Of a DNA stretch of 58,224 nt, positions 18,175 to 26,653 are shown piece after piece. Made by a program: the position numbers and the translations under genes. Under the pieces are notes generated by a model that saw only the letters and a list, made by a program, of their open reading frames with translations, was not told the DNA's origin and searched no databases. The stretch covers positions 1-58,224 of the forward strand of contig JALCBJ010000043.1 of the NCBI GenBank assembly GCA_028066595.1. Direction: 5' to 3'. This DNA comes from Thermoanaerobaculia bacterium. GTDB lineage: Bacteria; Acidobacteriota; Thermoanaerobaculia; Multivoradales; J023. How positions within the stretch are numbered: position 1 is the stretch's first letter; every line of letters starts with the position of its first letter.

Positions 18175-20442
18175 GTGCCTGCACCCCGCATTCATCTCAT
18201 GACCCGTTGCCGCTCTTGGGTACACAGCGGGGGATGCGCCTTGGTGCTGACGGTCGCGCTCGCCGTGACGTGGAGTGTTTTGGCTCTGGGCCGGGCGCCG
18301 ATGACTACGGTGCGCGGCGACGAGGGGACCTTCCTGGCCATGATGCAGAGCCTGGTCGTCGACGGGGATCTGCGTTTCGACGAACGCGATGCGACGCGAG
18401 CCGTCTCAGCCGAAGGTGGCCGTGGGCATCTGATCCTCCAACGGGTCGGCGGAGAGGATTCCTCGACGTTCGCCTACTCCAAGCCAGTGGTCTTTCCGCT
18501 GCTCGCAGCTCCGTTCTATGCCGTAGCCGGCGAGCTGGGGCCGGTGGTCTTGAACCTCTCCGTCCTGGTCCTCGCCTTGTGGCTGGCCCGCGGCTATTTG
18601 CGGTCGCTGGCCGCACGGTATGGCGATTCTGCCGGACTGGCCGATCTGGCCCTCGTGGGCTTCGCCGGTCCGGCGGTGGTCGTTCCCAATGCCTTCTGGC
18701 GAATGGCCGACAGTCTGCAGTTCAGCATCGCTCTTCTTGGGCTCGTGCTCGTGGTGGGTTCCCGCAGGATCGGATCGGCTGGAGGGGAGGGCATGGCCGA
18801 ACGTGTCCTCGCCTGGCGGGGAGCGCCTTGGCTGGGGACGGTACTGCTGGCGGTCTTGGTCTCGATGCGGATATCGAACGGCTTGCTGGCGTTGGTACCC
18901 GTAGGACTGGCTCTGGCGGACTCGGGCTGGCGTACTGGATGGCGTCGCGCTCTCGCGAGGCTGGCAGTCGTCGGGGCATCCCTATTCCTGCTCCATGTGC
19001 TGACCGCGGAGCTCACCGGGGCTGCGAACCCATACCGTGCCCAGCGCTCCACGTTTACTCCGCAGACGGGATATCCCGCGGGCAACGAAGCCGAAGAAGT
19101 GCTGTCGCGGTTCGATCGAAATCGAGCGAGTCATTTCACGCGGATCGATCGGCCGGCGATCTCTACCCAGGTGCTCTACTCGGCTCTCTACGTCTGGATG
19201 GGGCGACACACAGGGCTGTTCGTCTACTATCCAGCTTCGCTTCTCCTGCTCTGGCTGGCGGTCCGGCGGTCCGACGCAGCGGGGCGATGGATCTTGATCG
19301 CCTTCCTGGGTACCGTGGCCTTCTACGTGGGTTGGAAGCCCGGCAACTATTTCGGCGGCGAGACCTTCCTGGGCAATCGGTACCTGCTGCCGGCCTATGC
19401 TGCGTTGCTGGTAGCGGTGCGACGCCTACCGACCGCGCGGAGCTGGATACCGATCTGGATCCTGGCCGCCCTGGCTCTGAGCTCGGCAGGGATTTCGGTC
19501 CGCCGTTGTGCCGAGCTCGAAGGGAGATCGGGTGTCGGGCCTTGTCGCAGTAGCCAGAACCACGCGTATGCCGGCCTGTTCCGATGGTTACCTTGGGAGT
19601 CCACCTCTCGGCGGATCGGAGGTGTTCGCGATCGGTATTGGGCCGGTGAGCTCGTGCGCTTCGTCGATCCTTGGGTCGATGTAGGCGACAGATCCTTCTA
19701 CCTGACGAGCGGGCGGCCTACCACCGAGATATCCGTCGCGCACTGGCAGCAAGCACGGATCCAGAGGCTGCGGGTTCGCAGTACGGCGGACGTCGCAACG
19801 TTGGTGGTCGACCACGGCGGCGATCGGCGGCGAGTCGAGGTAGGGCGCAGCGCCACGCAGCCCGCGTCTTCCGGCCGGGCTTGGTCGACGATCGATCTCG
19901 AGCCAAAGAGGCTCTGGCGCCGACATCGGTTCTGGTTCAACGACACCGAGTATTGGGTCGGGACGTATCGCTTCAGCCTCGAATCAGAACAGCCCGAAGC
20001 TCGAGCGGAGATCGTTTTCCTGGGTGATCCGGTGGCGGCATCACGGGCCATCGCCTACGAGCTCCTGGACGATACGTGGCCCGAGAAGCCGCTGCAGCTG
20101 ACCCTGCGCAACGCCAGCCCATTGCCTTGGGAACGCGACGATCCCGTGCGCGTGACGCTTCGCTGGAGCCTCCTCGGGCTCAACGAGGAAGGGGCAGCGG
20201 CGCGTCGACTAGCGGACAGCGAGCCGCTGCAACTACCGCACGATGTCCGAGCCGGTCAGACCGTCGAATTGGAGGTTCCCGTGGCGTGGCCCACCGATCC
20301 GGGAACCTATGTTGTGGAGGTCGACCTGGTGCTGGAACACGTGGCCTGGTTCAGTGAGGTTCTGGGCTCACCGCTGCTGCGGAAGACTTTCGAGGTACCA
20401 GGAGCGTCGCCGGATCCACAGCCTCGCGATGGACCCGGCTGA
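18175..20442 (+). CDS. Large multi-pass membrane protein with C-terminal extracytoplasmic domain
   Basis: A 755-aa protein (747 aa from an ATG at 18199). About ten hydrophobic segments lie between residues 20 and 460 (ALVLTVALAVTWSVLALG, VVLNLSVLVLALWLA, LLLLWLAVRR, WILIAFLGTVAFYVG). An acidic loop after the first segment (TVRGDEGTFLAMMQSLVVDG) resembles the catalytic-loop layout of GT39/PMT-type glycosyltransferases, which is a weak similarity. Residues 480-755 look like a soluble beta-rich domain. Neither start has a Shine-Dalgarno; a TACGAT hexamer at 18159-18164 may be a -10 box for a very short leader. The 3' end overlaps the convergent GH25 gene by 92 bp. I do not recognise the family with confidence. 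Confidence 0.65.
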   Translation: MPAPRIHLMTRCRSWVHSGGCALVLTVALAVTWSVLALGRAPMTTVRGDEGTFLAMMQSLVVDGDLRFDERDATRAVSAEGGRGHLILQRVGGEDSSTFAYSKPVVFPLLAAPFYAVAGELGPVVLNLSVLVLALWLARGYLRSLAARYGDSAGLADLALVGFAGPAVVVPNAFWRMADSLQFSIALLGLVLVVGSRRIGSAGGEGMAERVLAWRGAPWLGTVLLAVLVSMRISNGLLALVPVGLALADSGWRTGWRRALARLAVVGASLFLLHVLTAELTGAANPYRAQRSTFTPQTGYPAGNEAEEVLSRFDRNRASHFTRIDRPAISTQVLYSALYVWMGRHTGLFVYYPASLLLLWLAVRRSDAAGRWILIAFLGTVAFYVGWKPGNYFGGETFLGNRYLLPAYAALLVAVRRLPTARSWIPIWILAALALSSAGISVRRCAELEGRSGVGPCRSSQNHAYAGLFRWLPWESTSRRIGGVRDRYWAGELVRFVDPWVDVGDRSFYLTSGRPTTEISVAHWQQARIQRLRVRSTADVATLVVDHGGDRRRVEVGRSATQPASSGRAWSTIDLEPKRLWRRHRFWFNDTEYWVGTYRFSLESEQPEARAEIVFLGDPVAASRAIAYELLDDTWPEKPLQLTLRNASPLPWERDDPVRVTLRWSLLGLNEEGAAARRLADSEPLQLPHDVRAGQTVELEVPVAWPTDPGTYVVEVDLVLEHVAWFSEVLGSPLLRKTFEVPGASPDPQPRDGPG

Positions 20443-21253
20443 TATCCGCGCCCTTCTCGATTCCGGAGATCTCGGCGTCCCCTCGGTACTGCCACAGATG
20501 CCAGGTCGGCCAATGGTCGGGCACGACCGGTTCGTCGACGCCGTACTCGGCGATCCACAGGGGATATTCCGACATTTCCCTCGCCGTCTCACCTTGAAAA
20601 TGGGTCTGCCAGAACTTAGGGCCGGTGTAGACAATCGGCGCGACGCCGTAGTGCTCGTGGAGGCGGCGCACGAACGTGAGGACGTTTTCTTGCCAACCCG
20701 CGGGTGTCCCATGGCCGATCAACTCGATGTCGACGATGGGCGCGATGTCACCCGGCTGTAGCGCGACTTTGCTGGTAAACCAATCGGCCTGCTGATTGGG
20801 ATCGTCTTCGGTGACGTAGAAGTGGTAGGCGCCACGGATCAGACCGACCTCAGCAGCCCGCTGCCAATGCGCGGCAAAGGCACCGTCCTCCAGATCGACG
20901 CCCTCGGTGGCCTTGAGAATGGCGAAGCCGTATCCCGCCGCCGCGATGCGTTCCCAGTCGACGTCGCCGCTATGAACCGACAGGTCGATTCCGTGGTCGA
21001 GCCGTCGCGCGGCATCTTCGGGAGAGTGGGCGGGAGGAGGCGGGGACGGTGTCTCGGCCCGGGTGGAGGGCTGATCAGGTCTGGCGACCTCTGGTTGAGA
21101 CGAAGCTTCGCCGCCTGGCTCTGGTGCGCAGCCCCAGGCGAGGAGACAGCCAGCAAGGAAGTAGGTGAGGAGAAAGACGATTCGAGTCGGGTGCAAGGGC
21201 GCTAGGCACGCGTACTGGGTGGGGCGACGGATTGGCATCGACTCGGTGTCCAA
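20351..21253 (-). CDS. GH25 lysozyme-like lipoprotein, TTG start
   Basis: A 300-aa exported glycoside hydrolase family 25 (muramidase-type) protein. The N-terminal hydrophobic stretch ends in a lipobox (FLAGC near residue 35, or AWGC at 42), followed by a Pro/Ser/Glu-rich linker. The GH25 domain shows HGIDLSVHSGDVDWERIAAA, FAILKATEGVDLED, GAYHFYVTEDDPN, IVDIEL and the final HLWQYRGDAEISGI; the catalytic Asp and Glu residues of DIEL are present. The TTG at 21253 has GAGGAG at 9 nt, which lies within the last codons of metH, so translation is probably coupled to metH six bases upstream. The 3' end overlaps the convergent membrane-protein gene by 92 bp. It could act in peptidoglycan turnover. 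Confidence 0.85.
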   Translation of the reverse strand: MDTESMPIRRPTQYACLAPLHPTRIVFLLTYFLAGCLLAWGCAPEPGGEASSQPEVARPDQPSTRAETPSPPPPAHSPEDAARRLDHGIDLSVHSGDVDWERIAAAGYGFAILKATEGVDLEDGAFAAHWQRAAEVGLIRGAYHFYVTEDDPNQQADWFTSKVALQPGDIAPIVDIELIGHGTPAGWQENVLTFVRRLHEHYGVAPIVYTGPKFWQTHFQGETAREMSEYPLWIAEYGVDEPVVPDHWPTWHLWQYRGDAEISGIEKGADISRVHREAVDPATLLVPRKSSAAAVSPEPH

Positions 21254-21259
21254 CGACTG

Positions 21260-24200
21260 CTACTCCTCGGGGTCGTACGCCAGGTTCGACGTCAACCACC
21301 GCTCGGCGTCGGCAAGCTCCTGACCTCTGCGTGCCGCGTAGTCTGCCACCTGGTCTCGACCGAGGCGGCCCACCGAGAAGTAGGCCGACCGGGGATGCTG
21401 AAAGTAGAGACCGGAGACCGACGCCGCGGGCGCCATGGCGAAATGCTCGGTCAAGGACATACCGGCGTTCTGTTCCGCATCCAGAAGTCGCCAAAGGTTC
21501 TGCTTCTCGGTGTGATCAGGGCAGGCCGGATAGCCGAGAGCCGGACGAATCCCCCGATACTTCTCGGCGATCAGGTCGTCATTGGTGAGATTCTCGCAGC
21601 GACCGTAGCCCCAGGCTCGTCTCGCCTCGGCGTGAAGCTTCTCAGCCAGCGCTTCCGCCAGGCGATCTGCCAGCGCCTTGACCAGCAGAGCCGAATAGTC
21701 GTCGTGCTCCGCTTCCAACTCGGCGACCCGTTCGGCCACACCATGGCCGGCAGTGACCGCAAAAGCGCCGATGTGATCGCGAGCTCCCAGGTCTTGTTGC
21801 ACCTCTCGAGGCGCGACAAAATCCGCCAGAGATCGGTATGGCTTCGAATCGTCGATCTTCTTCTCTTGTTGCCGCAGCATATGGAAACGGACCAGCTCTT
21901 CCTCGGAGTCCGGACGATAGAGAACGATGTCATCGACCTCCGAAGCAGCGGGCCAGAATCCCCAGACGGCCTTCGCCGTCAGAACGCGGTCCGAAACCAG
22001 CTGATCGAGCATTGTCGTCCCGGCTTCGTACAGATCCCTGGCCGCTTCGCCATATTCCGGATGATCGAGGACCGCAGGGAAACGCCCTTTCAGCTCCCAG
22101 GCAGTAAAGAAGAACGTCCAATCGATGTACGGCACGATCTCGGCCAGCGGAACGTCTTCCACCCGCAGACCCAGGAACTCGGGCTGCGGAAGATCGTCGA
22201 TCTTCCAGTCGATGCGTAGCGCGCGGGAACGGATTTGCTCCAGTGGCAGGGTCTCCTTGCGAAGACGCTGGCCGTAGGACTCTCGAAGCCGCGCCTGAAG
22301 CTCCCGGTTGTCCTCCAGGAAGCTGTCGCGTTTCCTCTCTTCCAGCAGGCTCGAGACCACGGTCACGGCCTTCGATGCGTCGAGTACGTGGACCGTCGGA
22401 CTGGAGTAGGTCGGTGCGATCTTCAGCGCCGTGTGCTGCTTCGACGTCGTGGCGCCGCCGATCAGGAGAGGGAGCACGAACTCTCGTCGCTCCATCTCTT
22501 TCGCGACGTGTACCATCTCGTCGAGGGACGGAGTGATCAGGCCGGAGAGGCCGATGATGTCGACCTCCTCTTCGCGGGCTCGATCGAGGATCGTGTCGCA
22601 GGGCACCATTACGCCCAGGTCGATGATTTCATAGCTGTTGCAGGCCAAGACGATGCCGACGATGTTTTTGCCGATGTCATGGACGTCGCCTTTGACAGTG
22701 GCGAGCAAAACTCGGCCGCGGTTGCCGCTGCCGGCCTGGCGTTCCGCCTCCATGAAGGGCTCGAGGTAGGCCACAGCCCGTTTCATCACCCGTGCGCTCT
22801 TCACCACCTGGGGAAGGAACATCTTGCCTGCGCCGAACAAATCGCCTACCACGCCCATGCCGGCCATGAGCGGGCCTTCGATGACGTCGATGGGCCGGCC
22901 CAGCTTCGCTCGCGCCTCCTCGGTGTCGGCCTCGATATGGTCCACCAAGCCGTGGATCAGGGCGTGGGTCAAACGCTCCTCCACCGATCCCTGACGCCAG
23001 GCCTCGTCCCGTTCGCGCGTCTTGCCGTCGCCCTTGACGGTGTCGGCGAACTCCACCAACCGCTCGGTTGCGTCGGGTCGGCGGTCGAAGAGTACGTCCT
23101 CGATGCGCTCGAGCAGGCCCTTCGGAATGTCCTCGTAGACCGTGAGCTGACCGGCGTTGACGATCGCCATGTCGAGACCGGCCTGGATGGCGTGGTAGAG
23201 GAACGCCGAGTTCATCGCCTCGCGCACCACCTCGTTGCCCCGGAAGGAGAACGACAGGTTGGAGATGCCTCCGGAGACCTTGGCACCAGGACACGTCTCT
23301 TTGATCAGACGCGTCGCGTCGAGAAAGGACTTGGCGTAGTGATTGTGCTCCTCGATGCCCGTGGCCACCGTCAGGACGTTGGGGTCGAAGATGATGTCTC
23401 GAGGATCCCAACCCAACTCGTGTACGAGGATCCTGTAGGCCCGCTGGCAGATGGAGACCTTATTCTCGGTATCGACCGCCTGACCCTGTTCGTCGAACGC
23501 CATCACCACAACGCCGGCGCCGTAGCGGCGGAGCGTCTCGGCCTGGTGGCGAAATACCTCTTCGCCCTCCTTCAGGCTGATGGAGTTGGCGACGGACTTG
23601 CCCTGCAGGCACTGAAGGCCGGCCTCGATGACGGAGAACTTGGAGCTGTCCACCATCACCGGCAGCCGCGCAGCCTCGGGTTCAGCCACCAAGAGATTGA
23701 GGAAAGTGCGCATCTCCTCCTCGGACTCCAGCATGCCGTCGTCCATGTTGACGTCGAGGAGATTCGCCCCGCCGCGTACTTGATCGAGCGCGACCTCCAG
23801 GGCGGTTTCACTATCCTGTTTCATGATCAGCCGGCGGAATTTGCGCGAGCCGGTGACGTTGGTACGCTCCCCGATCATGGCGAAATTGGCATCGGGACGG
23901 AGAACTTCTGTCTCCAGACCTGCGAACGACGTGAACGGACGGGGTTCAGGCACGGTACGTGGCGCCAAGCCTTCCATCGCTTCCGCGATGTTGCGCACAT
24001 GTTCGGGCGTGGTTCCGCAGCAACCGCCCACCACGTTCATCCAGCCGGCTTCGGCGAAATCCCGCAAGACACCTGCGGTCTCCGTCGGCGTCTCGTCGTA
24101 CTCGCCAAAGGCATTGGGCAGACCTGCGTTGGGGTAGCAGTGAAGATAGGTGGGCACCAGGCCGGCCAGCTCTTCCATGCTGGCACGCATCTCGTGGGCG

Positions 24201-24988
24201 CCCAGCGCGCAATTGAGGCCAAAGGTCAGAGGGCGCCCGTGGGCCACCGAGGTCCAGCCCGCATCGACGGTTTGTCCTGCCAGGGTGCGGCCGCTCTTGT
24301 CGGTGATGGTGATCGAGAACATCGTCGGCCAGCGTCGGCCGCGCTCGTCGAACAGTTCCTCCAAAGCGGTGATGGCCGACTTCAGGTTCAAGACGTCGAT
24401 ATGGGTTTCCGCCAGCAGCAGATCGACTCCGCCATCCACCAGGGCTCGCGCCTGTTCGAGGTACGCATCCTTCATTTGCTGGAACGAGAGAGCGCGATAG
24501 GCCGGACGGTTGACATCTGGTGACATCGACAGCGTTCGGTTCGTAGGTCCTAAGGAACCCGCGACGAACCTCGGTCGATCGGGGGTCTCCCGAGCCACTT
24601 CGTCGCACACTTCGCGGGCGATCCGCGCCGAGTAGTAGTTGATGTCGTAGACGAGGTGAACCGTGTCGTAGTCGTCTTGGGAGACAGCCTGGGCGCTGAA
24701 GGTGTTCGTCTCTACGATGTCCGCACCGGCGTCGAGAAAATCGCGGTGGATCTGCCGAATGACGTCGGGCCGGGTCAAAGACAGCAGGTCGTTGTTGCCT
24801 TTGAGCTCCACGGCGTGGTCTGCCAAGATGTCACCACGGAAGTCGTCCTCCTCTAGCCGATAGCCCTGGATCAGGGTGCCCATGGCACCGTCGAAGACGA
24901 GAATGCGACGATTCAGGAGATCGCGCAGCTCCTCCGTGCGATCGGGTTGGAGAGTGGGTTCGGGTCGGTCGGGCAACGTGGAGTGCAT
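21260..24988 (-). CDS. metH: Cobalamin-dependent methionine synthase
   Basis: Transfers methyl from methyltetrahydrofolate to homocysteine via cobalamin. The 1242-aa protein has all four modules. The homocysteine domain (about 20-330) has zinc Cys in FGLNCALG and [10 protein letters not shown]. The pterin domain (about 350-620) has [13 protein letters not shown] and [13 protein letters not shown]. The B12 domain (about 640-870) has the axial His in [14 protein letters not shown]. The AdoMet activation domain (about 900-1242) has [18 protein letters not shown]. The frame extends 32 codons upstream, but the ATG at 24988 begins next to the conserved domain. I found no recognisable cobalamin or SAH riboswitch upstream; a hairpin lies just before the ATG (25006-25025). 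The GH25 gene follows after 6 nt. Confidence 0.96.
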   Translation of the reverse strand: MHSTLPDRPEPTLQPDRTEELRDLLNRRILVFDGAMGTLIQGYRLEEDDFRGDILADHAVELKGNNDLLSLTRPDVIRQIHRDFLDAGADIVETNTFSAQAVSQDDYDTVHLVYDINYYSARIAREVCDEVARETPDRPRFVAGSLGPTNRTLSMSPDVNRPAYRALSFQQMKDAYLEQARALVDGGVDLLLAETHIDVLNLKSAITALEELFDERGRRWPTMFSITITDKSGRTLAGQTVDAGWTSVAHGRPLTFGLNCALGAHEMRASMEELAGLVPTYLHCYPNAGLPNAFGEYDETPTETAGVLRDFAEAGWMNVVGGCCGTTPEHVRNIAEAMEGLAPRTVPEPRPFTSFAGLETEVLRPDANFAMIGERTNVTGSRKFRRLIMKQDSETALEVALDQVRGGANLLDVNMDDGMLESEEEMRTFLNLLVAEPEAARLPVMVDSSKFSVIEAGLQCLQGKSVANSISLKEGEEVFRHQAETLRRYGAGVVVMAFDEQGQAVDTENKVSICQRAYRILVHELGWDPRDIIFDPNVLTVATGIEEHNHYAKSFLDATRLIKETCPGAKVSGGISNLSFSFRGNEVVREAMNSAFLYHAIQAGLDMAIVNAGQLTVYEDIPKGLLERIEDVLFDRRPDATERLVEFADTVKGDGKTRERDEAWRQGSVEERLTHALIHGLVDHIEADTEEARAKLGRPIDVIEGPLMAGMGVVGDLFGAGKMFLPQVVKSARVMKRAVAYLEPFMEAERQAGSGNRGRVLLATVKGDVHDIGKNIVGIVLACNSYEIIDLGVMVPCDTILDRAREEEVDIIGLSGLITPSLDEMVHVAKEMERREFVLPLLIGGATTSKQHTALKIAPTYSSPTVHVLDASKAVTVVSSLLEERKRDSFLEDNRELQARLRESYGQRLRKETLPLEQIRSRALRIDWKIDDLPQPEFLGLRVEDVPLAEIVPYIDWTFFFTAWELKGRFPAVLDHPEYGEAARDLYEAGTTMLDQLVSDRVLTAKAVWGFWPAASEVDDIVLYRPDSEEELVRFHMLRQQEKKIDDSKPYRSLADFVAPREVQQDLGARDHIGAFAVTAGHGVAERVAELEAEHDDYSALLVKALADRLAEALAEKLHAEARRAWGYGRCENLTNDDLIAEKYRGIRPALGYPACPDHTEKQNLWRLLDAEQNAGMSLTEHFAMAPAASVSGLYFQHPRSAYFSVGRLGRDQVADYAARRGQELADAERWLTSNLAYDPEE

Positions 24989-25005
24989 GTAGGCGGTGTC
25001 CTGCC

Positions 25006-25025
25006 GGACGGCGGCGACGCCGTCC
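25006..25025 (-). promoter_or_regulatory. Perfect 8-bp hairpin just upstream of metH start
   Basis: The plus strand reads GGACGGCG-GCGA-CGCCGTCC, a perfect 8-bp stem with a four-base loop, ending 17 nt before the metH ATG at 24988 on the minus strand. It could modulate ribosome access. It also lies in a region that would encode an N-terminal extension if a farther start were used, so its role is uncertain. Confidence 0.3.
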
Positions 25026-25268
25026 AGGGAATCGTCAGAGCGTTTGTGTGGTGTACGTGAGGTGGAAAGACCCGGATCGACCAAGCGAATTCCGTAGGAG
25101 AGGCCGAGATCCTAGCTGGCGTCGGCACGGGCTTCAAGCTAGCAGCCTGGCTCGACCCGGCGAGGACGAACGATCGGCTTCCGGGAGGTCGAGGTCCACG
25201 ACCCGGAAGGCCATCGACACGAGAACTCGAGGGATTGACCGCGGCTCTCTGCGCCCCTGCGCGCGACT

Positions 25269-26174
25269 TCAAAGGAAGGTCGCCAACATTCCACGGCTCC
25301 GGCTTTCCCGGATCAGGTCCCGTGCCTCCCGCACCAGCCCCGTCCGCTGTAGGGTGCGCGATTCGACACGGTCCAGTACGTCTCCGAAGGTCCACTGCCA
25401 GAAGGCCAGCGCGTAGACGAAACCACGCCGGAGACCGGTTGCGACCTCAGAATCGTCGCTCGTCGGCACACCCGTCAGGAGGGAGTCGAGATCGTCGTGG
25501 TTCAACATCGCGCAGGCAAACGCGATGCCTTGAGCCGCCGCGGCTATGTCCAGCGACGGAATGCGCCGCGCCGCACGGATCGCCCGTCGAAGGCTCAAGT
25601 GCTTGAAGTAGAGCGTCCTCCCGTAGCCGTGGGACATCACCCTTTCGATCTCCACCGGGACGGTGTGGATCAGCGAGGACCATGCGGGTAGCTTGGTGAC
25701 GGGGATTCCGGCCCCTGAAACCCAGCGGAAGAAGGTGCGATAAATCGGGCTGGCGTAGACCGCCCAGATACAGCCGACGGACTCGAACGAGAAGAGCCTG
25801 TAGTCGGGGTGTGCTTGTGCCTCGATGACCTCTCCGACTCGCACGACCTCGAAACCCGCAGTCTCGGTGGCGGCGATGCCCATTCCCACGTGCAGAATCG
25901 GCTGCGCCGACTCTGGGATGGCGGCTTCGTCGAGCGTCCCCCGGCCATGGCGGCATGTGCAGAAGCCCAGCTTCTCGAGTCGCCACAGACCTACGGACCT
26001 CTCCCCCAACTGGTCGCTGGCTGCCGCTCTCGCGCAGATTTCTACGACGGTGCTCACCAGCGCGTCTCGATGGAGAGGGCCTTCTGGATCGCGCTCCGCG
26101 ATCACACGCAAGGGTCGCAGGGAGCGGCGAAACGCCTTCCATCGGCCGACGGGATCGGCGATCTGCTCACTCAA
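25269..26174 (-). CDS. DUF1702-like protein (resembles enediyne UnbL), TTG start
   Basis: A 301-aa soluble protein with no signal peptide. Segments such as RRSLRPLRVIAERDPEGPL, ILHVGMGIAAT, FSFESVGCIWAVY, SHGYGRTLYFKHLSLRRAIR and AAAAQGIAFACAML follow the layout of DUF1702 proteins, whose best-known members are the UnbL/E3 proteins of enediyne gene clusters. I rate this as family-level similarity from memory, not a search result. The start is a TTG at 26174 that overlaps the tlpA stop as TTGA, with a GAGGGCGG site just upstream. It is the last gene of the operon starting at 34140. Its presence with ASPIC/UnbV proteins strengthens the call. The biochemical function of the family is unknown. 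Confidence 0.6.
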   Translation of the reverse strand: MSEQIADPVGRWKAFRRSLRPLRVIAERDPEGPLHRDALVSTVVEICARAAASDQLGERSVGLWRLEKLGFCTCRHGRGTLDEAAIPESAQPILHVGMGIAATETAGFEVVRVGEVIEAQAHPDYRLFSFESVGCIWAVYASPIYRTFFRWVSGAGIPVTKLPAWSSLIHTVPVEIERVMSHGYGRTLYFKHLSLRRAIRAARRIPSLDIAAAAQGIAFACAMLNHDDLDSLLTGVPTSDDSEVATGLRRGFVYALAFWQWTFGDVLDRVESRTLQRTGLVREARDLIRESRSRGMLATFL

Positions 26175-26653
26175 GGACCGCCCTCGATCGAGGCGACCGT
26201 CTCCTCCAACTCGTGGCGCGCGATGCGTCCCAGGGTTCGCTTCCGGATTTTCCAGTCGGCGTCGACGAGCACGGTCAAGGGTGTGGCATAGCCGTCGAAG
26301 GCGGCGAATACCTGCGCATCGCCATCGAGGATCGGATACTCGATCCGCCATTGGGTCATGGTCTTGGCGACCTGCTCCGGATCGCCATCGATGGCGATGC
26401 CTACGACTCGGACTCTGCCACCTCGTTGGAGAGCATTCAGCTCCTCGACGTCCGCCTTGCATACGGCACAACTGAGGCTCCAAAAGCTGAGCAGCGTCGG
26501 TTCTCCGACCAGCGACTTGCTACTCACTGCAGCACCGCCGGGAACCGATGCGAGGTCGAACGCAGGTGCATGGTCTCCCGGCTGCGCGGCCGGCGGCTGC
26601 GGAGTGCCGCATGCGCTCAGCAGGAGCAGAAGGCAGGTTGCAGTTCTACGCAT
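26171..26653 (-). CDS. TlpA-like thioredoxin-fold lipoprotein
   Basis: A 160-aa lipoprotein with signal peptide and lipobox (LLLLLSACG, Cys near residue 16). The thioredoxin-like domain of the TlpA/AhpC-TSA type has GDHAPAFDLASV, LLSFWSLSCAVCKADVEEL with a CxxC redox pair, and the cis-Pro segment YATPLTVLVDAD. It is predicted to be anchored outside the cytoplasm and to reduce or exchange disulfides. The ATG at 26653 overlaps the end of the upstream ASPIC/UnbV gene by 8 bp, and the stop overlaps the TTG of the DUF1702-like gene, so it is tightly embedded in the operon. The partner may be Cys-containing propeller proteins encoded just upstream (inference). Confidence 0.88.
   Translation of the reverse strand: MRRTATCLLLLLSACGTPQPPAAQPGDHAPAFDLASVPGGAAVSSKSLVGEPTLLSFWSLSCAVCKADVEELNALQRGGRVRVVGIAIDGDPEQVAKTMTQWRIEYPILDGDAQVFAAFDGYATPLTVLVDADWKIRKRTLGRIARHELEETVASIEGGP

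Noticed and set aside
22235..24523. 762-codon open frame antisense to metH
   Set aside because: It mirrors the codon structure of metH in high-GC sequence, has no recognisable domain, and metH on the other strand is complete with all catalytic motifs.
24989..25268. Cobalamin or SAH riboswitch upstream of metH
   Set aside because: I read the minus strand for the B12-box consensus and for the SAH aptamer core and recognised neither; only a simple hairpin is present.
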